The translations under genes and the position numbers were made by a program. A stretch of DNA of 64,000 nucleotides, taken from Pseudomonas sp. MWU13-2100. Lineage in GTDB: Bacteria > Pseudomonadota > Gammaproteobacteria > Pseudomonadales > Pseudomonadaceae. The stretch lies in assembly GCF_023242365.1 (NCBI RefSeq), contig NZ_JALLIX010000039.1:1-64000 (forward strand). The letters are read 5' to 3'. The notes under the pieces are model-generated. The model saw nothing but the letters and a program-made list of their open reading frames with translations. It had not been told where the DNA came from and did not search any database. Below are positions 1 to 8,160 of this stretch, piece by piece. Every line of letters begins with the position of its first letter. Position 1 is the stretch's first letter.

Positions 1-108
1 GTAGTAAGCACATGGCATGCCAAGGGAAAGAGTTATAATTTTATTGTTTAATAACAGAGAGTTAAGTATCTACCCAGCAAGATCGGGGATGCTTGGTCCA
101 ATCAACAT

Positions 109-144
109 ACTGCCAACTCTGCCAGGTCGGCAGTCATTGGCAGT
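109..144. promoter_or_regulatory. Nested inverted repeat downstream of the fisR-like gene
   Basis: An outer pair ACTGCCAA (109-116) and TTGGCAGT (137-144) encloses an inner pair CTGCC (119-123) and GGCAG (129-133). The TGCCA/TGGCA core is the same as in the inverted repeat upstream of the persulfide dioxygenase operon at 1518-1561. It lies just past the stop of the minus-strand regulator, so it could be a terminator hairpin, but there is no T-run on either side. It could also be a second activator site serving a gene left of the window. The role is inferred. Confidence 0.4.
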
Positions 145-161
145 CAGTCGCTGAATGAGGT

Positions 162-1487
162 TCAGGACAAACCTAGCGCCTTCAGTCGTCGGTACAAAGT
201 ACGCTCGCCAATGCCCATGTGCTTGGCCAGCTCACTGCGGGTGCCTTTAAAAGTAGCCAATACCTGTGCCAACGTGCTGTTGTCGAAAAGAGCTGGAGTG
301 GAAATCCGCGGAGACATCTCGGCGGCTGTCCTGGGTAGATGTACCGCGCGGATGATGCCATCGTCGGCGAACAGGCAGGCTCTTTCCATGACATTACGCA
401 GTTCACGGATGTTACCGGGCCAGGCAAACCGCTGCAGTTGCATCAGAGCATCAGCCTCTATAGTCAGCCTACGTTTGCCAGTACCCGTACGTTGTAAAAA
501 TGAATTCACAAGCAAACCAATGTCTTCAACCCGATTACGCAATGGCGGCAAGTGGATGGGAAAAGCGCTGATTCGGTAATACAGGTCCTGCCTGAACGTC
601 TCCGTCTCCATCATTTTTTCCAGTGGCTTGTGGGTCGCGGCAATTAACCTGAAGTTTGCATGAAGGGTCTCGACGCCACCGACCCGACGATAGGTGCCAG
701 ACTCGATCAGGCGCAACAGTTTCACCTGCATGGCCAGCGGAACGTCGCCAATCTCATCGAGAAATAACGTGCCGCCTTGTGCGGTATCAACCAACCCCGG
801 CTTGCGCGTGATGGCCCCGGTAAACGCACCCTTTTCATGGCCGAACAGCTCGCTCTCAAATAGCGTTTCGGTCAACCCCGAGCAATCAACGACTACAAAC
901 GGCCCAGTGGCGCGCTCGCTCGTTTCATGCACGGCGCGGGCGAACAACTCTTTGCCGGTACCGGACTCTCCCAACAACAATACCGGCAACATTGACGGCG
1001 CCACCCGCTGTAGTGCTGACAAGGCAAGGTTGAAAGCCGGCGAACAACCGACCAACCCCGCCTTGCTCGGTCGTGCCGACGCACTGCGAACCATGGTAAG
1101 CCGCTCCACATAAGCGGTAATCACACCATGTTCATCCAGAATCGGGCGCAGCTCGACTTCAACGTGCTCAGGGCCACGGTGCGTGTGGTGAATGTGCAGC
1201 ACTCGATCCAGACCGCGCATTTCCTGGGCCTTTTTCATCGGACAATTCTCACCTGCCTGATCACAAGGGACGTCGTAGTGGTGGGAGATCCGATAACACT
1301 TATGCCCGATAAAGGGTTTGTCAGCACTGCCAAACTGCCGTTGATAGGCAGTGTTGGCAGCCAGGATGTTGTAATCGGGATCAAGCACGATCATCGGATG
1401 GGCTTCGTACTCAAGAAACGACACCAGTGATTGCACTTGGTCCCGGCGTGGGAGTGAGCTGGCTGGCGTGGGCAGGATGTTTGTCAT
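162..1487 (-). CDS. fisR: FisR-like sigma-54-dependent activator, sulfane-sulfur sensing
   Basis: This 441-residue enhancer-binding protein activates sigma-54 promoters. A PAS-like N-terminal domain (about 20-130) carries Cys64, Cys75 and Cys82. Their spacing of 11 and 7 residues equals that of the three sulfane-sulfur-sensing cysteines of Cupriavidus FisR as I recall them (C53, C64, C71). The AAA+ domain has Walker A GESGTGKE (173-180), the sigma-54 contact loop GAFTGA (220-225) and Walker B GGTLFLDEIGD (238-248). A Fis-type helix-turn-helix closes the protein (about 415-440). The ATG is preceded by AGGAG. It is divergent from the persulfide dioxygenase/SQR operon, which has a matching -24/-12 promoter, so this operon is the probable target. 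Its base composition is lower in GC than the genes beyond 5.3 kb. Confidence 0.88.
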   Translation of the reverse strand: MTNILPTPASSLPRRDQVQSLVSFLEYEAHPMIVLDPDYNILAANTAYQRQFGSADKPFIGHKCYRISHHYDVPCDQAGENCPMKKAQEMRGLDRVLHIHHTHRGPEHVEVELRPILDEHGVITAYVERLTMVRSASARPSKAGLVGCSPAFNLALSALQRVAPSMLPVLLLGESGTGKELFARAVHETSERATGPFVVVDCSGLTETLFESELFGHEKGAFTGAITRKPGLVDTAQGGTLFLDEIGDVPLAMQVKLLRLIESGTYRRVGGVETLHANFRLIAATHKPLEKMMETETFRQDLYYRISAFPIHLPPLRNRVEDIGLLVNSFLQRTGTGKRRLTIEADALMQLQRFAWPGNIRELRNVMERACLFADDGIIRAVHLPRTAAEMSPRISTPALFDNSTLAQVLATFKGTRSELAKHMGIGERTLYRRLKALGLS

Positions 1488-1517
1488 CGTGGCTCCTAGG
1501 AATCCATTTATCCTGTC

Positions 1518-1561
1518 GTGGCACTGCCACTTATGTCAATACGCACTAGCAATGGCAGTGC
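1518..1561. promoter_or_regulatory. Inverted repeat, candidate FisR upstream activating sequence
   Basis: GTGGCACTGCCAC (1518-1530) is a perfect 13-nt palindrome. Its part GCACTGCCA (1521-1529) is repeated in inverse as TGGCAGTGC (1553-1561). The pair lies about 95-140 bases upstream of the -24/-12 promoter, the usual place for an enhancer-binding protein site, and between the divergent regulator and its operon. Binding by the FisR-like protein is inferred. Confidence 0.6.
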
Positions 1562-1654
1562 GTTTAGGAGGGCAAAAAAAATATCAACTCGAGACAGAAG
1601 AATTAATCCAATACATTCAACTAGATAAGATATTTTTCCAGCGCAGCTTCGCCC

Positions 1655-1669
1655 TGGCAGACTTATTGC
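1655..1669 (+). promoter_or_regulatory. Sigma-54 (-24/-12) promoter of the sulfide oxidation operon
   Basis: TGGCAG at 1655-1660 and TTGC at 1666-1669 match the TGGCAYRN4TTGC consensus with correct spacing between the invariant GG and GC. The predicted transcription start is near 1681, about 45 bases before the ATG at 1726. Because the divergent gene encodes a sigma-54 activator, this promoter probably makes the operon inducible by sulfide or sulfane sulfur. Confidence 0.75.
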
Positions 1670-1725
1670 GTATGTCAGTCCCTAGTGTGAGTGGCTCGGT
1701 AGAAGCCCCCCTAAGGAGACAGATC

Positions 1726-2604
1726 ATGAGCATGAAACTTCACGTCGAAGGATTCTTCGATCCGGCTACCCATACCATCAGTTATCTGGTGCTCGATGAA
1801 AGCACCCGCCACTGTGCATTGATAGACAGTGTGCTGGATTACGCTGCTGAATCAGGCCATACAGCCACAACATCTGCCGACAAACTGATTGCAAGAGCGG
1901 CCGAACTGAAAGCGAAGGTCGACTGGATTCTTGAAACCCATGTCCACGCGGACCACCTAACGGCGGCGCCATACCTGAAGGAAAAGCTCGGCGGAAAAAT
2001 AGGCATCGGCAGCCAGATTTCGACGGTGCAAGAGGTCTTCGGGACCTTGTTCAACACAGCGGACGACATGGCGCGTGACGGAAGTCAATTTGATCATCTG
2101 TTCGTCAATGACGAACCCTTCACCATCGGCACACTGCACTGCCGCGCGCTCCATACGCCGGGCCACACACCGGCCTGTATGACTTATGTGATCAGCGATG
2201 GCAGGGAAACCGCCGCATTCGTCGGCGACACCTTGTTCATGCCCGACTACGGCACCGCGCGCTGCGATTTTCCCGGCGGCGATGCCCACACACTGTTCCA
2301 ATCAATCAACAAGGTGTTGAGTCTGCCGGCTGATACATTGCTCTACATGTGCCACGACTACCAGCCTGGTGGCCGCGAGGTGCAATTTGTCAGCACCGTT
2401 GCTGATCAGCGCGCCCACAACATTCATGTGCGAAATGGCATCAGCGAGGAGGCGTTTGTGGCGATGCGCAACAAGCGAGATGCATCGATGCAACTGCCGT
2501 TACTGATCCTGCCATCGGTTCAGGTCAACATGCGGGCCGGGCACTTCCCCGAGCCTGAATCGAACGGAACGCGCTATCTAAAAATTCCGCTGAACGTCAC
2601 CTGA
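1726..2604 (+). CDS. pdo: Persulfide dioxygenase-like metallo-beta-lactamase fold protein (Blh/PDO)
   Basis: This 292-residue MBL-fold protein probably oxidises glutathione persulfide to sulfite with O2, using mononuclear iron. THVHADH (71-77) is the metal signature; further likely ligands are His147 in HTPGH, Asp168 in FVGDTLF and His210 in MCHDY. The start at 1726 is chosen because AAGGAG lies at 1714-1719 and the similarity to the family begins here; the frame is open further upstream but runs through the promoter. Context supports the role: divergent FisR-like regulator, sulfide:quinone oxidoreductase 55 bases downstream, then a TauE/SafE exporter. It belongs to the shorter beta-lactamase hydrolase-like branch found in Gram-negative sqr operons. 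An alternative glyoxalase II role is unlikely in this setting. Confidence 0.85.
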   Translation: MSMKLHVEGFFDPATHTISYLVLDESTRHCALIDSVLDYAAESGHTATTSADKLIARAAELKAKVDWILETHVHADHLTAAPYLKEKLGGKIGIGSQISTVQEVFGTLFNTADDMARDGSQFDHLFVNDEPFTIGTLHCRALHTPGHTPACMTYVISDGRETAAFVGDTLFMPDYGTARCDFPGGDAHTLFQSINKVLSLPADTLLYMCHDYQPGGREVQFVSTVADQRAHNIHVRNGISEEAFVAMRNKRDASMQLPLLILPSVQVNMRAGHFPEPESNGTRYLKIPLNVT

Positions 2605-2659
2605 CGTTGCCCGCCTCTCTCCAGAAACTCATAAGAAATATACCTATACGGAGACACTT

Positions 2660-4330
2660 ATGGACATTCGCCGCCTTGCGCCTGGACTATCAATATCAGA
2701 ACAGATTTTCCCCAACCAATTGGCAGAACTGAAAGACGCCGGTTTTCGCGCCATCGTTTGCAACCGTCCGGATGGCGAAGGCGCTGATCAACCTTTGTTT
2801 GCCGAAATCAAACGCACGGCCCAGGCAATTGGCATTGAAGCGCACTATCTTCCTGCCGAATCAGGAAAAGTAACCGATGAGCAGGGCATTGCCTTCGGCA
2901 AGCTACTTGAATCACTTCCAAAACCGATATTGGCATATTGCCGATCGGGCATGCGTTCGACAACGATGTGGGCACTATCACAAGCGGGCAAACTGCCCCT
3001 GCCACAAATCGTCGAAACCGCAAAAAAAGCCGGGTTCGACATGAAAGGGGTCATCCGCCGGATTGCGAATCAGGGGCTCACACCTGTTGAAGTTGCAGAG
3101 GCGCAGCACACCGTGGTCATCATCGGTGCCGGCGCGGCGGGTATCGCGACGGCATCCAGTTTACTGGCACGAGAACCCGGGCTCGACATCGTCCTTATCG
3201 ACCCCGCAGAGGTGCACTACTACCAGCCTGGCTGGACACTTGTCGGCTGTGGTGTCTTCAGCGCCCCTCAAACTGCCCACACGATGGGCGCGACCATCCC
3301 CCGTGGAGTGCATTGGATCAAGTCGGCGGTAGCTGCTTTCGAACCCGAGAGAAATGCTGTCATTCTTGATGGGTGCAGAGTCGTCAAGTACGAACAACTG
3401 GTGGTATGTCCTGGCCTCAAGCTCAATTGGCATGCCATTGAGGGTTTGTCAGACACCCTGGGGCGCAACGGTGTGAGCTCAAACTACCTGTATCACCTCG
3501 CCCCCTATACATGGGAAATGGTGCAGCAACTGCGTGGCGGCCGAGCAATTTTCACACAACCCCCCATGCCGATAAAATGCGCGGGGGCTCCCCAAAAAGC
3601 CATGTACTTATCTGCCGATCATTGGAAACGTACCGGTGTATTGGACAAAGTCGAGATCGAGTTTTACAGCGCCGGGGCGGTGCTGTTTGGAGTTCCCGAC
3701 TATGTCCCAGCGCTGATGGAATACATTACGGCTTATGGTATCGACCTGAATTTCGGCAACACGCTGACCTGTGTGGATGGACCTGCGCGAACCGCCACAT
3801 TCAACTGCGTTAATCCAGATGGCAGCGCCCATCTTGTTACTCGTGACTTCGATCTGCTTCATGTGGTGCCGCCGCAGATTGCACCGGATTTTGTTCGAGT
3901 CAGCCCCCTTGCTGATGCGGCAGGCTGGATCGATGTCGACCCTGACACTCTGCGTCATAAAACCTGGACAAATATTCACGCACTGGGGGATGCGACCAAC
4001 TCCAGCAACGCCAAAACCGCGGCGGCAGCACGCAAGCAGGCTCCCGTTGTTGCCCACAATGTGTTGGCTGCAATGGGTAAAGCAAAGGGCAGCGCCCATT
4101 ACGACGGTTACGGCTCCTGTCCGCTGACCGTTGAACGCGGCAAGATCGTACTGGCTGAGTTCACCTATGGCGGCAAGGTCGCCCCGAGCTTCCCGTCCTG
4201 GCTGATTGACGGCACCAGGCCATCAAGACTGGCATGGCTGCTCAAAGAGCGAATTCTTCCACCACTATATTGGAAGGGCATGCTGAAGGGCCATGAGTGG
4301 ATGGCGAAACCTGAGCTGGCCGACCTATGA
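2660..4330 (+). CDS. sqr: DUF442 sulfurtransferase/phosphatase-like domain fused to sulfide:quinone oxidoreductase
   Basis: This 556-residue two-domain protein should oxidise sulfide at the membrane, passing electrons to quinone and sulfur to a thiol acceptor. Residues 1-135 form a TIGR01244/DUF442 domain with the loop AYCRSGMRS (Cys94). Residues 150-556 form a type II SQR flavoprotein: FAD motif VVIIGAGAAG (152-161), redox Cys307 in PIKCAGAPQK and Cys487 in YDGYGSCPLT, which align with human SQOR Cys201 and Cys379. The Cys of human GDCTN is Ala here (GDATN, about 443-447), a position not in the redox pair. A start at 2660 is supported by GGAG upstream. It sits between the dioxygenase and the TauE/SafE gene in one operon. 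Automated pipelines may name it tyrosine phosphatase/oxidoreductase. Confidence 0.88.
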   Translation: MDIRRLAPGLSISEQIFPNQLAELKDAGFRAIVCNRPDGEGADQPLFAEIKRTAQAIGIEAHYLPAESGKVTDEQGIAFGKLLESLPKPILAYCRSGMRSTTMWALSQAGKLPLPQIVETAKKAGFDMKGVIRRIANQGLTPVEVAEAQHTVVIIGAGAAGIATASSLLAREPGLDIVLIDPAEVHYYQPGWTLVGCGVFSAPQTAHTMGATIPRGVHWIKSAVAAFEPERNAVILDGCRVVKYEQLVVCPGLKLNWHAIEGLSDTLGRNGVSSNYLYHLAPYTWEMVQQLRGGRAIFTQPPMPIKCAGAPQKAMYLSADHWKRTGVLDKVEIEFYSAGAVLFGVPDYVPALMEYITAYGIDLNFGNTLTCVDGPARTATFNCVNPDGSAHLVTRDFDLLHVVPPQIAPDFVRVSPLADAAGWIDVDPDTLRHKTWTNIHALGDATNSSNAKTAAAARKQAPVVAHNVLAAMGKAKGSAHYDGYGSCPLTVERGKIVLAEFTYGGKVAPSFPSWLIDGTRPSRLAWLLKERILPPLYWKGMLKGHEWMAKPELADL

Positions 4331-4358
4331 AATCAGACGTGAAAGCAGGGAAACTGAG

Positions 4359-5159
4359 ATGATCATAGTCTTACTGCTCGGGCTGACTGTTGGCGTCATT
4401 CTGGCACTGACCGGTGCTGGCGGAGGAATACTGGCTGTTCCATTGTTGGTTTTTGGAGTGGGATTAAGCATGGCCGAAGCCGGGCCAATTGGTTTACTTG
4501 CTGTCGGTTTAGCCGCGACCCTGGGTACGGTAATGGGACTCAAGAACGGCACCGTCCGCTATAAAGCTGCACTTTTAATTGCAGGAGCGGGGATCGTATG
4601 TTCTCCACTTGGCCTTTGGTTGGCGCAGCGTACACCCAACCGTCCGTTGACGATAATTTTTGCCTTTGTACTGATGTACGTGGCACTCCGAGTATTTCAA
4701 AGATCATTGCGCTCATCCGCCGAGTCAAAGATACCGGTCACGAACAAACCACCACCCTGTCTATTGGACGCAAATAGAGGAAAGCTAAACTGGACGGCTC
4801 CGTGTGCATGGGTACTCACCGTTTCTGGTATCGTCGCCGGAGGGCTTTCCGGTTTGCTCGGTGTGGGCGGTGGCTTTGTGATGGTGCCGATGCTCCAGCG
4901 ATACACCAATCTGACAGCACAGTCAGTGCTTGCAACATCTCTAGCCGTTATTGCGCTGGTTTCAATTTCCGGCGTTGCGGCAAGCTCGGCAGCTGGGCAC
5001 TTACAGTGGGCAATTGCCATTCCGTTTTCCATTGGAGCATTAGCCGGCATGATTTGCGGACGCCTAGTTGCAGCGAAGCTGTCGGGACCACACTTACAAA
5101 AGGGATTTGCCATTGTATCTATGGTGGTTGCAGTGGCCCTGCTGGTAAAAGCTGTTTAG
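4359..5159 (+). CDS. TauE/SafE family sulfite/anion exporter
   Basis: This 266-residue polytopic membrane protein has two related halves, each beginning with a glycine-rich signature: LTGAGGGILAVPLLVFG near residue 20 and GLLGVGGGFVMVPML near 175. The ATG at 4359 is 28 bases past the SQR stop and gives the expected N-terminal helix; an earlier ATG at 4293 would overlap SQR by 38 bases and add a charged, unrelated leader. As the last gene of the sulfide operon it most likely exports sulfite, the product of persulfide dioxygenase, or a related sulfur anion. The substrate is inferred from context. Confidence 0.75.
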   Translation: MIIVLLLGLTVGVILALTGAGGGILAVPLLVFGVGLSMAEAGPIGLLAVGLAATLGTVMGLKNGTVRYKAALLIAGAGIVCSPLGLWLAQRTPNRPLTIIFAFVLMYVALRVFQRSLRSSAESKIPVTNKPPPCLLDANRGKLNWTAPCAWVLTVSGIVAGGLSGLLGVGGGFVMVPMLQRYTNLTAQSVLATSLAVIALVSISGVAASSAAGHLQWAIAIPFSIGALAGMICGRLVAAKLSGPHLQKGFAIVSMVVAVALLVKAV

Positions 5160-5170
5160 TAGACCAAGTC

Positions 5171-5200
5171 GACGGCGGATTGACTTCCACCGTCTTATCA
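5171..5200 (+). terminator. Weak hairpin after the sulfide operon
   Basis: GACGGCGG (5171-5178) can pair with CCACCGTC (5187-5194) with one mismatch, followed by TTATC. The T-run is poor. It is placed correctly for a terminator of the operon. Confidence 0.3.
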
Positions 5201-5307
5201 CACCAGCTTTGATCCGGTTACACACACAGTAAATCAGCTTACTGCCTGTGCTTGTACTCCTAGTTTTTCAGTGTTGACTCGGCCCCAAATAGAGTCCCCG
5301 GTCACGC

Positions 5308-6093
5308 TCAGAACACCAACTTGTACCCAATCGAAAACAGCATGACTGCCAGAAACGGTCGCAGGACGCGATCAGACACCCGCCCGGCCAGATGACTGCC
5401 GATATAGATCCCCGGCAGCGAGCCCATCAACAGAAAGCCCAGCAGCTCCCAGTTCATATTGCCCATGCTCGCATGCCCCAGGCCCGCGACCAGGGTCAAC
5501 GGCACCGCGTGGGCGATTTCCGTGCCCACCAGGCGCCGGGTCGGCAGGAACGGATAGAGGATAAACAAGGCCACCGTGCCCAGGGCGCCGGCACCGATGG
5601 AGGTCAGAGCGACCATGAGACCAAGGATCAGGCCGGTCAGTACCGTCAGCCCGTTCAACTTCGAGTCACTGATCTGCGCGTGATCGACCCCACGCCGATG
5701 GGCAAATGCCAGCAACTTGCTCTTGAACAGCACCGCCAGTGCCGTCAGCAACAGCACAAATCCCAGCGACTGCTTGATGACGCTGTTCAAGGCTTCAGGC
5801 GCGGTGTGCAGGCGGCTCAGGAACCACAAGGTCAACAACACCGCCGGCACGCTGCCAAGGGTCAGCCAGCCGGTAATTTTCCAGTCGATATTGTCGTTCT
5901 TCCGGTGAACCAGAACGCCGCCGGACTTGGTGATCGCGGCGTAGAGCAGGTCCGTGCCCACGGCCGTGGCCGGGTTGATGCCGAACCACAGCAGGATCGG
6001 CGTCATCAACGAACCGCCACCGACACCGGTCATCCCGACAATAAAGCCGACCACCAAGCCTGCGACGACAAAACCGATATTACCGACATCCAT
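5308..6093 (-). CDS. TauE/SafE family permease
   Basis: This 261-residue membrane protein has the TauE/SafE layout: an N-terminal GMTGVGGGSLMTP motif, about eight hydrophobic segments, and a second glycine-rich repeat (SIGAGALGTVALFI) in the middle. The ATG at 6093 follows AGGG at seven bases; ATGs at 6123 and further upstream exist, but those N-termini cross the AT-rich palindromes at 6150-6189. It is convergent with the sulfide operon yet differs strongly from the TauE/SafE gene at 4359 and has the higher GC of the host. It may export sulfite, sulfoacetate or another small anion; substrate unknown. Confidence 0.75.
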   Translation of the reverse strand: MDVGNIGFVVAGLVVGFIVGMTGVGGGSLMTPILLWFGINPATAVGTDLLYAAITKSGGVLVHRKNDNIDWKITGWLTLGSVPAVLLTLWFLSRLHTAPEALNSVIKQSLGFVLLLTALAVLFKSKLLAFAHRRGVDHAQISDSKLNGLTVLTGLILGLMVALTSIGAGALGTVALFILYPFLPTRRLVGTEIAHAVPLTLVAGLGHASMGNMNWELLGFLLMGSLPGIYIGSHLAGRVSDRVLRPFLAVMLFSIGYKLVF

Positions 6094-6149
6094 TGGCAAG
6101 CCCTGTGAATTCAGCCCGAGCATAAAAAATCTCAGGGCAGCATAGCGCT

Positions 6150-6189
6150 TAACGTTATGAACCTTTATATAAATATAATATAACGTTAT
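6150..6189. promoter_or_regulatory. Paired AT-rich palindromes upstream of the TauE/SafE gene
   Basis: TAACGTTA (6150-6157) and ATAACGTTAT (6180-6189) are perfect palindromes whose centres are 31 bases apart, about three helical turns. Between them lies TTTATATAAATATAATA. Such paired AT-rich palindromes are typical of operators for dimeric repressors, for example ArsR-type BigR/SqrR regulators, but no repressor gene of this type is in the window. The link to such a regulator is inference. Confidence 0.4.
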
Positions 6190-6249
6190 AACTATCGCGA
6201 CTGGCGACTGGGTGAATGGCTGTGTACCTATGGGCGCAGCATCCTTCAT

Positions 6250-6645
6250 TCAGCGCGTCGACTGCCACTCCGGATACTCGGCCATTCCCTCATATGCAAG
6301 CCACGGTACGTCATGAGAGACCCAGATGTGCTCCTCGGCGATCACGCCCGGATCGTCATCCAGGGTCGCGACCCGTACGATCACGATGGGCAAGTGTGGT
6401 CTCTCGGCCATCAGATGCGAGCCGCACTGCGAACAAAAATGTCGCAGTTTGCCCGGAGAGGCTTCATAAGCCGCCAGCCTTTCCTGGCCCTTTAGCCAGC
6501 GAAAATGCTCGCGTTTGACCCCGGCGGTGGTCGTAAACGCCGCCGCGTGGGTCTTGCGACAAGTACGGCAATGACAATGCCCGATCGGCATATCGATAGC
6601 GTCGATTTCATACGCGACGGTCCCACACGCACAACTACCCTTCAT
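6250..6645 (-). CDS. GFA-fold (CENP-V/GFA) zinc-binding protein
   Basis: This 131-residue protein has the GFA zinc ligand set: SCACG near residue 4, CHCRTC near 24, and CSQCGSH near 72. The family is named after glutathione-dependent formaldehyde-activating enzyme, although most members have no proven enzymatic role. The ATG at 6645 is preceded by AAGGAACGG and begins MKGSCACG, as usual; eight extra codons upstream are not needed. It lies between a methyltransferase and a TauE/SafE permease on the same strand with no evident operon link. Confidence 0.8.
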   Translation of the reverse strand: MKGSCACGTVAYEIDAIDMPIGHCHCRTCRKTHAAAFTTTAGVKREHFRWLKGQERLAAYEASPGKLRHFCSQCGSHLMAERPHLPIVIVRVATLDDDPGVIAEEHIWVSHDVPWLAYEGMAEYPEWQSTR

Positions 6646-6716
6646 ACCCGTTCCTTGACCATGAACCACGACAAGGCATGATCCTAACCAGCGGGCGTCA
6701 AGCTGGCCAGTCGATA

Positions 6717-7487
6717 TCAGTCAAGGCGCATGCAGCGATAGGCTTCGGTCCGATAAGGAAAGGCGATGGTTTCCTGGCCGCGCAAGGCCGGATGGGTATG
6801 AATCAAGGCATGCAGTTGCTCGATGACCTGTGCCTTTTCCGCCGTCGGCAATGCCGCAATGAAGCTGACCGATAGAAAGCGGTCGATGATGACTTCCTCG
6901 GGCGTGCCCACATGGCTGTACTCAAAGCAACTCAACTCCGGCGCCGAAAAGTAGTGACCGTTGAATGGCTTGCGCCAGGCACCCGTGTGGAAACGCGGGG
7001 TATCGCCCTCGTAAGGGGTAATGATCCGGGTAATGGCCGCTACCCAGTCAACCGACTCGTCACGCACATTCCACACCAGTCCAAGCCGTCCGCCCGGCTT
7101 GAGGACCCGGTGAATCTCGGCGAGCGCCGCTTCATGGGCAAACCAGTGAAACGCCTGGGCACACAGCAGCGCATCGCCAACCTCGGAGTCCAGCGGTATC
7201 GCCTCGGCAGTCCCGGATAGCGCCCGAACCGCCGGCAGGCGCGCGACCAGCTCGGCCCGCATCGCCTCGACCGGCTCGATGGCCGTCACCGTGGCGCCGG
7301 TTGTCGCCAGCAGCCGGGTGAACTTGCCAGTGCCGGCCCCCAGGTCGATAACCTGCGCGCCCGGCCCGACAGCCAGGCTGTCGTGCAACCACGGCAGCAG
7401 CTCGACCGGATAGTCAGGGCGACCATGGGCATAGGTTTTGGCTTCAGCGCTGAAACCGACTTGTGCTGCCTTGTGAATACCCGACAT
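6717..7487 (-). CDS. Class I SAM-dependent methyltransferase
   Basis: This 256-residue protein has a Rossmann methyltransferase core: motif I VIDLGAGTGKFTRLL (about 46-60), acidic motif II end TAIEP, and the motif IV/V region DALLCAQAFHWF followed by HRVLKPGGRLGLVWN. These place it in the Methyltransf_11 group. The ATG at 7487 was chosen since the frame upstream is arginine-rich antisense of the DUF4174 gene. The substrate cannot be told from sequence or context. Confidence 0.8.
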   Translation of the reverse strand: MSGIHKAAQVGFSAEAKTYAHGRPDYPVELLPWLHDSLAVGPGAQVIDLGAGTGKFTRLLATTGATVTAIEPVEAMRAELVARLPAVRALSGTAEAIPLDSEVGDALLCAQAFHWFAHEAALAEIHRVLKPGGRLGLVWNVRDESVDWVAAITRIITPYEGDTPRFHTGAWRKPFNGHYFSAPELSCFEYSHVGTPEEVIIDRFLSVSFIAALPTAEKAQVIEQLHALIHTHPALRGQETIAFPYRTEAYRCMRLD

Positions 7488-7530
7488 GGCCGTGCCCCTG
7501 TGGATTAATTCCGATGAAGACAACCGAGGA

Positions 7531-8091
7531 TCAGTCCTCCAGATCCTTTTGCGGCGCAGCCTGCTTGCCGGCCTTCTCGGCCTTGGCACCTTTTGCGCCC
7601 TTCGCCTGCTTGGCTTCCGGTGGTGCCGCTGGTGCAGGCGCGACGGCGGCTTTCTCCGAGGCCGGCAAGGCATCGACCGCACTGAACACATCCTTGAGCG
7701 CAATCGGCCCATCGTGCTCCAGGATCTTCTGTTCGCCGTCCTTGCCCACCAGGATCACCGTGGACTTGCCCTCCGGTGTGACCCCCAGCTTGAGCCCGCG
7801 AATCAGCGCCATGGTAGCCGGTTGTTCCATCCATTTACCCGCGCGCTTGCCGACGGTCTGAGCCACTTCGTAGAGCACCAGTTGACGTTCGTCGATGTCC
7901 TTCTTGTTGGCCGGATCATCGATCGCCTTCTTCAGGCTGACCAACGTGGGATCCGCCGTACTCGGCGCAATCACGATCAACGGACGGTTTTTCCCCAGAT
8001 CCTGCGCCAGCGGAGACACCTCATCGGCTGCCCAGACGGGACTTGCAGCAACGACGGACAGTACAGCGAGGGTCAAAGACCGGATGAACAT
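7531..8091 (-). CDS. Exported DUF4174-like protein with Ala/Lys-rich tail
   Basis: This 186-residue protein starts with a signal peptide (MFIRSLTLAVLSVVAASPVWA, cleavage near residue 21-22). The body carries the pattern NRPLIVIAPS...ILVGKDGEQKI typical of the thioredoxin-like DUF4174 family. The C-terminal about 45 residues are low complexity (Ala, Lys, Pro, with KGAKGAKAEKAGK) and probably disordered. AAGGAGGTGT directly precedes the ATG at 8091. Function is unknown; no neighbour explains it. Confidence 0.65.
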   Translation of the reverse strand: MFIRSLTLAVLSVVAASPVWAADEVSPLAQDLGKNRPLIVIAPSTADPTLVSLKKAIDDPANKKDIDERQLVLYEVAQTVGKRAGKWMEQPATMALIRGLKLGVTPEGKSTVILVGKDGEQKILEHDGPIALKDVFSAVDALPASEKAAVAPAPAAPPEAKQAKGAKGAKAEKAGKQAAPQKDLED

Positions 8092-8160
8092 ACACACCTC
8101 CTTCGGATATTCATGGGGTAATGATTGCGCATCGCTGGAAAAGGTCCACACGCAACGCAG

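Noticed and set aside
3960..4060. Loss of a redox cysteine in the SQR domain (GDATN instead of GDCTN)
   Set aside because: By counting back from the C-terminus, the human redox Cys379 is the one in YDGYTSCP, and its counterpart Cys487 is present here; the changed position is not part of the redox pair.
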